Notes under the pieces: model-generated
Seen by the model: the letters and a program-made list of their open reading frames with translations, nothing else
Told to the model about the DNA's origin: nothing
The model's database searches: none
Position numbers and translations under genes: made by a program
Assembly (NCBI GenBank): GCA_035276605.1
Contig: DATELN010000010.1
Coordinates: 1-17,256 of the forward strand
Source: GCA-003244245 sp035276605
GTDB taxonomy: Bacteria > Actinomycetota > Actinomycetes > Mycobacteriales > Pseudonocardiaceae
Direction: 5' to 3'
DNA: 17,256 nt
Part shown: in pieces, positions 13,672 to 17,256 of the stretch
Position numbering within the stretch: the first letter of the stretch is position 1
Layout: each line of letters begins with the position of its first letter

Positions 13672-15344
13672 CCGGGCCCCGGTTCGGCGAGAACGTGTTC
13701 GAGATCCTTGATGGCCAAGGGCTTGGCGAGATGCGCGTCGAACCCGGCCTGCAGGGACTGCTGGCGGTCAGCATTCTGGCTGTACCCGGAGTGGGCGACG
13801 AGCCGGACCGGCTGAGCACTCGACTCCGCGCGGAGGCGCCGGGCCACCTCGTATCCGGTGATGTCGGGCAGTCCAAGGTCACAGAGTATGAGGTCGAAAC
13901 GTTGCTGGTGGGCAGCGGCCAGCCCGTCGTGACCGGTGTGAACGACCGTCACCTGATGGCCTCGGCGTTCCAGTAGAGCCTGGTAAGTCGCTGCCAGGTC
14001 GACGTTGTCTTCGATGATGAGCGTGCGTAATGCTGAGGTCTTAGGCGCGCTGGGATGTCGAGGTGAGCGTGCGCCAAGCGAGTGGGTAAGGGGAAGCTGA
14101 ACCCGGAACTCGGCGCCAGTACCGGCGCCTTCGCTGTGAGCGGAGACGGTGCCACCGTGGAGTTCGACAATGCTGCGGACAATAGCGAGACCGATGCCTA
14201 AACCGCCCGCATCGGTCATTCCCGACGGTACTGCGCGGGCAAATACCTCGAACAGCTTGTCCGCTGCGGCGATATCAAAGCCGATGCCGTCATCTCGCAC
14301 CGTCAACACCGCCTCACCGGCAGCGTCGGTCAGCTCAACCCTTACGATCCCGCCGGGCTGGGTGTACTTGCGCGCATTGCTCAGCAGGTTGCCAACCATT
14401 TGACAAAGTCTGATGTGATCCCCATCCACCGGAACCGGTTGCTCCGGAAGCGACAGCTGCAGCGTTCGATCCGTCCGGGCGTATTCCGGCCGGATGTCTT
14501 GCACCGCAGCATCTACGGTGATCCGCAGATCCAGTGGTTGCCGCGCTACCTCTAGCCGGCCGGTCAGCGCCCGGCTCGCGTCGAGCAGATCGTCGGTCAT
14601 CCGTACGAGCGCGTTGACCTGCCGCTCCAGCACGGCAAGAGCCGGATGGTCGCTAACGTCCAGGGCAAGCAGTTCAGTGGCGGCCAGCACTGCTGCCAGC
14701 GGGTTGCGCAGCTCATGAGACAGGGTGGCAATGAACCTGTCCTTAGCCTCCTGCTGCTCTTGGAGTGCCTTGCCCGCGGTCGCCAAGTCCGCATACGCTT
14801 CGCGCAGCTGCTGATTGACTTCCTGGAGCTCACGCGCCCGGATAAACAGGTCGGTCTCCATGCGTTTCGCCCGCATCTGCAACTCGGCGGCAGCGCGTTG
14901 TTGATTGCGGTCCACCCCGTGAAGCTGAACGAATTCAGTAACGTCCTCGACACGATGGATGATATGAGTGAGTCGTCCGTCAGCCCCTAATACGGGCGCA
15001 TTGACAGGACTCCAGTACCGCTCGACAAAGCGTTCTCCGGCGTCGTTGCGGTCAATCGGAATATCGTAGCGTTGCAGCGCCATGGTGTCGGCTCGACCGG
15101 TGGCCAGAACGGTTTCCAGCGAGCGACGTAAGTTGCGCACTCCGTCCGCTGTGGGATCGTTGGGATTATCGGGGAATGCCTCGAAAATCAGTCGCCCAAG
15201 TAGGGCGCTGCGGTCGGCAGCGGTTGCCGCCAAATATGCCTCGTTGACCGCAACAATGATCAAGTTCGCGTCCAACACCAGGCAGGGTGATGGGGCAGCA
15301 TCGAACAGCCGCTGGTAGTGCAGTGTTGGGTCGTGGAGTTCCAT
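13668..15344 (-). CDS. Hybrid sensor histidine kinase with PAS, HisKA, HATPase and receiver domains
   Basis: The 558-aa product has a PAS sensor at about 10-140 (LFDAAPSPCLVLDANLIIVAVN, later RYWSPVNAPVLGADGRL) and a coiled coil at about 145-203. A HisKA domain follows with phosphoacceptor His210 in TLSHELRNPL. The HATPase has N-box Asn323 (NLLSNARKYT), G1 DDGIGF (351-356) and G2 GLGIGLAIV (381-389). The C-terminal receiver runs from about 440 to 550, with acidic Glu445/Asp446, phosphoacceptor Asp489 (CDLGLPD), Ser519 and Lys541. There is no membrane segment, so it is a cytoplasmic sensor, perhaps of redox or a small ligand. All catalytic residues are present. No ideal ribosome binding site precedes ATG 15344, which overlaps the end of a broken response-regulator gene. 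Its phosphorelay output is unknown, because the neighbouring regulator is dead. Confidence 0.93.
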   Translation of the reverse strand: MELHDPTLHYQRLFDAAPSPCLVLDANLIIVAVNEAYLAATAADRSALLGRLIFEAFPDNPNDPTADGVRNLRRSLETVLATGRADTMALQRYDIPIDRNDAGERFVERYWSPVNAPVLGADGRLTHIIHRVEDVTEFVQLHGVDRNQQRAAAELQMRAKRMETDLFIRARELQEVNQQLREAYADLATAGKALQEQQEAKDRFIATLSHELRNPLAAVLAATELLALDVSDHPALAVLERQVNALVRMTDDLLDASRALTGRLEVARQPLDLRITVDAAVQDIRPEYARTDRTLQLSLPEQPVPVDGDHIRLCQMVGNLLSNARKYTQPGGIVRVELTDAAGEAVLTVRDDGIGFDIAAADKLFEVFARAVPSGMTDAGGLGIGLAIVRSIVELHGGTVSAHSEGAGTGAEFRVQLPLTHSLGARSPRHPSAPKTSALRTLIIEDNVDLAATYQALLERRGHQVTVVHTGHDGLAAAHQQRFDLILCDLGLPDITGYEVARRLRAESSAQPVRLVAHSGYSQNADRQQSLQAGFDAHLAKPLAIKDLEHVLAEPGPG

Positions 15345-15661
15345 ACGTGTTCCAGTAGCTGCTGCGGGAGAAGGTTTGGGCGGGTGAGCCCGCCAGAAAA
15401 GCCAACAGGGCGTACTCCAGCGGGGTCAAGGCGATTGGCGCTGTCGCGGCACTGATCTGCCGGACTGCGGTGTCGACCAACAGCGAGCCAAGCCGAATGA
15501 TCGACGGTGGATGGTCCGGTTGAGCTCGCCTCAGCACTGCCCGGATCCGGGCGGCTAGCTCGCGCTGGGAGAACGGCTTGACCAGACTCCCGGTGCATCG
15601 CGGCCAGCCCCGACCTGGCATCGAGGGCTTCCACCACGCGAAATCCGTCACGATCCAGGTA
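15345..15661 (-). pseudogene. Remnant of an OmpR/PhoB-type response regulator
   Basis: On the minus strand the first piece reads RYLDRDGFRVVEALDARSGLAAMHRES, the alpha1-beta2-alpha2 part of a receiver domain. It passes directly, with a frame change near 15590, to LVKPFSQRELAARIRAVLRRA, the end of a receiver. The DNA between, including the phosphoacceptor Asp, is gone. The winged-helix part follows (IIRLGSLLVDTAVRQISA, then PIALTPLEYALLAFLAGSPAQTFSR). A one-base loss near 15363-15370 then shifts QQLLEHVW out of frame, and the gene stops matching exactly where the kinase ATG begins. The start, middle and end are therefore all missing, so it cannot make a working regulator. It probably once formed part of a two-component pair. 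Confidence 0.75.
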
Positions 15662-16177
15662 CCTTTGCGATGGCTGCGCGAGTACCCGCAGATGCTGTTC
15701 CCGCACGGCATCTACGCGGCGCACTGGCACACTCTCGTGCAGCAGCGGGAGCAGCAACGGTACTACCACGAACATCGCCTCGGCATGCTGCTGCAAGCCC
15801 CCCGCTGCCAGTTCGGCAACAACTATTCCTATGGCCCGGCGAAGGAACTCACCTGGAACGACCGCAGCGGTGTTATCCGGTACACACCACTGGTCGACTG
15901 GTCACCCGAGGCGATGCTCGCGCTGATCCAGCGAGAACAAATCCCGTTACCCCCATGCTACGGCTGGCCCCGTGGGTTACAGGTCGGCCCTGGGCCCTGG
16001 CCAGCACGGCAGGGAACCCGGTCCACCTGTCACGGTTTTGATGAGGTGTGGGCGATCGACCCGGACATCATTCGCAGCGCTGCACCCCAGCTGCCCCAGG
16101 CCGCGCGCGCTTCGGGTGGGTCACGCAAGGACAACATAGTCGGCCAAAAACAAGGTGACGGCGGCACTTCGACCTAG
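15662..16177 (+). pseudogene. C-terminal part of a PAPS-reductase-like (PP-loop family) protein
   Basis: The frame holds MLFPHGIYAAHWHTLVQQREQ, CQFGNNYSYGPAKELTWND, VIRYTPLVDWSPEAMLALI and HGFDEVWAIDPDIIRSAAPQLPQAA. I associate this run with phosphoadenosine-phosphosulfate-reductase-like proteins of actinobacteria and their phages or integrative elements. The N-terminal half with the PP-loop nucleotide site is absent: left of about 15662 the same frame is only the antisense of the response-regulator remnant. The end (ASGGSRKDNIVGQKQ) also looks divergent. The first in-frame ATG within the homologous part is 15692. It is probably non-functional and marks a recombination junction. The family call rests on recalled motif pattern. 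Confidence 0.6.
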
Positions 16178-16187
16178 CTGACCGCGT

Positions 16188-16201
16188 TGTTACCGGTAAC
16201 A
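16188..16201. promoter_or_regulatory. Perfect 14-bp palindrome, operator candidate
   Basis: TGTTACCGGTAACA is perfectly self-complementary and lies 33 bp upstream of the YggT-family start. That is the usual place for a dimeric repressor or activator site. No cognate regulator is identified in the window. Confidence 0.5.
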
Positions 16202-16234
16202 CGGCCCCGTGTCGCTCTCACGGAGGTGTTCGGC

Positions 16235-16510
16235 ATGAGCCTTATCGGTGCCCTGATCGGGTATGCCCTGACGGCGTTCGTATTACTGCTGATCGCCCGG
16301 ATGTTGTTGGACTGGGCGGGTGTGCTGACCACTAGCCCACGGTGGGTAAGCCGGGCCCGCACATTGACCCATGCCGGTACCGAACCGGTGATCGCGCCGG
16401 TCCGCCGGGTGCTGCCGCCGATGCAAGCCGGCGGCCTATCGATCGATCTGGCGTTCACTGCGGTGTTCGTCGTTGTGTTGATCCTGCGCTCGATCGCGTT
16501 CAGCCTGTAA
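16235..16510 (+). CDS. YggT-family small membrane protein
   Basis: The 91-aa product has two membrane segments, at about 3-22 (LIGALIGYALTAFVLLLIAR) and 69-88 (IDLAFTAVFVVVLILRSIAF). Between them is the family signature around TEPVIAPVRRVLPP (about 49-62), close to the YggT E-P-x-x-x-P-x-R-R-x-x-P motif. YggT proteins are often encoded beside sepF or in cell-division and osmotic-stress contexts, and their function is poorly defined. GGAGGTG 7 nt before ATG 16235 fixes the start; the frame upstream of it is not supported. This copy stands alone behind a palindrome instead of in a division cluster. Confidence 0.88.
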   Translation: MSLIGALIGYALTAFVLLLIARMLLDWAGVLTTSPRWVSRARTLTHAGTEPVIAPVRRVLPPMQAGGLSIDLAFTAVFVVVLILRSIAFSL

Positions 16511-16518
16511 CCGCTGCC

Positions 16519-16546
16519 AAACGCGCATGCTGATCAGAGCGCGTTT
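16519..16546. terminator. Bidirectional hairpin terminator
   Basis: AAACGCGC (16519-16526) and GCGCGTTT (16539-16546) form a perfect 8-bp stem with a 12-nt loop. They lie between the convergent YggT and MFS genes. The A-rich and T-rich ends give a short T-run on both strands. Confidence 0.65.
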
Positions 16547-16578
16547 CGGGACCTTGACCAGCACGTTGAAGCGTCAGT

Positions 16579-17256
16579 TCAGGTCCGCGGGTGAGTTTCG
16601 TACATGCGCATCGCGACAAGCAGGCCGGAGGCGGCGGTGAGCCCGGCCACTGCCCAGATGGCGAGGACCAGGCCGAAGGCGTCGGCGAGGGCGCCGGCGA
16701 GCAGGGCACCGACGGCGAAGCCGCCGTCGCGCCACAGCCGGTAGACACCGACCGCGCGGGCGCGCCACGCGGGGTGGGCGACATCGCCGATAGTGGCGAG
16801 CAAGGTGGGGTAGACCAGGGCGGTTCCGGCGCCGAGCAGGATCAGGGCGGCGGCCCAGACGCTGAAGGTGGTGCCAAGGGCGACCAGGGCGATGGCGGCG
16901 GCCTGGAGGAGCATGCCGGCGGTGATCATGAGTTTGCGGCCGGCCCGGTCAGACCACCAGCCAGTGAACAGTTGCCCGAATCCCCACACCGCGGGGTAGA
17001 GGGTGACCAGCACACCGATCCGGGCAATGGACAGGCCGTGGGCAGCGAACAGCAGGGGGAAGATACCCCAGGCGAGGGCGTCGTTGAGGTTGTTAACCAT
17101 CCCGGCCTGGCTGGCGGCCGACAGCGCCTTGTCGCGGATACTGGTGATCCAGGCGATCCGGCCGGTAGTCAGATCGCTGTGGTGATCGGGGTTCCTCGGC
17201 GCCGGGTGGCGGGCGGCTTCGGCGCGAGCGTGCTCGCAGGTCTCGCGGACGGCAAG
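16579..17256 (-). CDS. MFS transporter, 5' part cut off by the window edge
   Basis: The frame is open from the stop at 16579 to the right edge, giving the last 225 residues. Visible parts include a cytoplasmic loop (ending GRIAWITSIRDKALSAASQAG), then membrane helices with NNLNDALAWGIFPLLFAAHGLS. Next come GVLVTLYPAVWGFGQLFTGWWSDRAGRKLMITAGML, which holds the G-x-x-x-D-R-x-G-R-K motif typical of MFS proteins, and four or more further helices, ending MYETHPRT. The loop and that motif indicate the C-terminal half of a 12-helix carrier. An internal ATG at 17100 would start inside a membrane helix and is not the true start. The substrate is unknown; many relatives are drug or sugar exporters. Confidence 0.88.
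   Translation of the reverse strand, partial: LAVRETCEHARAEAARHPAPRNPDHHSDLTTGRIAWITSIRDKALSAASQAGMVNNLNDALAWGIFPLLFAAHGLSIARIGVLVTLYPAVWGFGQLFTGWWSDRAGRKLMITAGMLLQAAAIALVALGTTFSVWAAALILLGAGTALVYPTLLATIGDVAHPAWRARAVGVYRLWRDGGFAVGALLAGALADAFGLVLAIWAVAGLTAASGLLVAMRMYETHPRT

Noticed and set aside
15578..15661. Upstream extension of the PAPS-reductase-like frame
   Set aside because: It is the antisense of a clear receiver-domain segment, so it is not part of the original protein.

Overview
The window is high-GC DNA that looks like a member of the Actinobacteria, most likely a mycobacterium or a close relative. Three lines of evidence support this. There are three promoters of the mycobacterial SigF type (GTTT, a 15-16 nt spacer, then GGGTAT or GGGTAA). 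There is an exact actinobacterial DnaA box (TTGTCCACA). The oligopeptide transporter has both ATPases fused in one protein, as in mycobacterial Dpp/Opp systems. The genus is an inference from these signals, not a database match.

Layout from left to right. Positions 1-2200 hold a secreted RTX-type calcium-binding protein on the minus strand, a large hairpin, and a MOSC-domain gene broken by at least two and probably three frameshifts. An intergenic region follows, with a cluster of DnaA-box-like 9-mers and a fold that looks like a multibranched RNA. Positions 2203-4230 hold a membrane-anchored helical-repeat protein of unknown function. It converges on a secreted YVTN/YncE-type beta-propeller gene, which is preceded by a 16-codon upstream ORF. 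Positions 4284-5880 form a small stress-response block: a STAS-domain anti-sigma-factor antagonist, a short protein resembling the N-terminal part of an actinobacterial FtsK-like translocase, and an ElaB/YqjD-like membrane-anchored protein. Each has its own SigF-type promoter. Positions 5864-7980 hold a decayed minus-strand reading frame, a 99-aa PASTA-domain protein and a ChaA-type Ca2+/H+ antiporter. Positions 8111-13671 are a compact four-gene oligopeptide ABC transporter operon: lipoprotein, two permeases and a fused double ATPase, with overlapping or nearly abutting genes.

Positions 13668-16177 are a rearranged patch. A PAS-HisKA-HATPase-REC hybrid histidine kinase sits on the minus strand. 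Upstream of it is an internally deleted, frameshifted and 3'-truncated OmpR-type response regulator. That remnant abuts the C-terminal half of a PAPS-reductase-like gene on the plus strand. The window ends with a short YggT-family membrane protein behind a perfect 14-bp palindrome, a bidirectional hairpin terminator, and an MFS transporter that runs off the right edge.

The intact genes concern nutrient uptake (peptides), calcium (antiporter and RTX protein), envelope proteins, and sigma-factor and two-component signalling. Between them lie broken genes, including fragments of families often seen on integrative elements (FtsK-like, PAPS-reductase-like). This suggests an accessory region shaped by insertion and decay. 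I found no complete new defence or biosynthetic system. The most interesting signals are the SigF-promoter trio including a truncated translocase gene, the structured leader with adjacent DnaA boxes at 1931-2101, and the response-regulator/PAPS-reductase junction.
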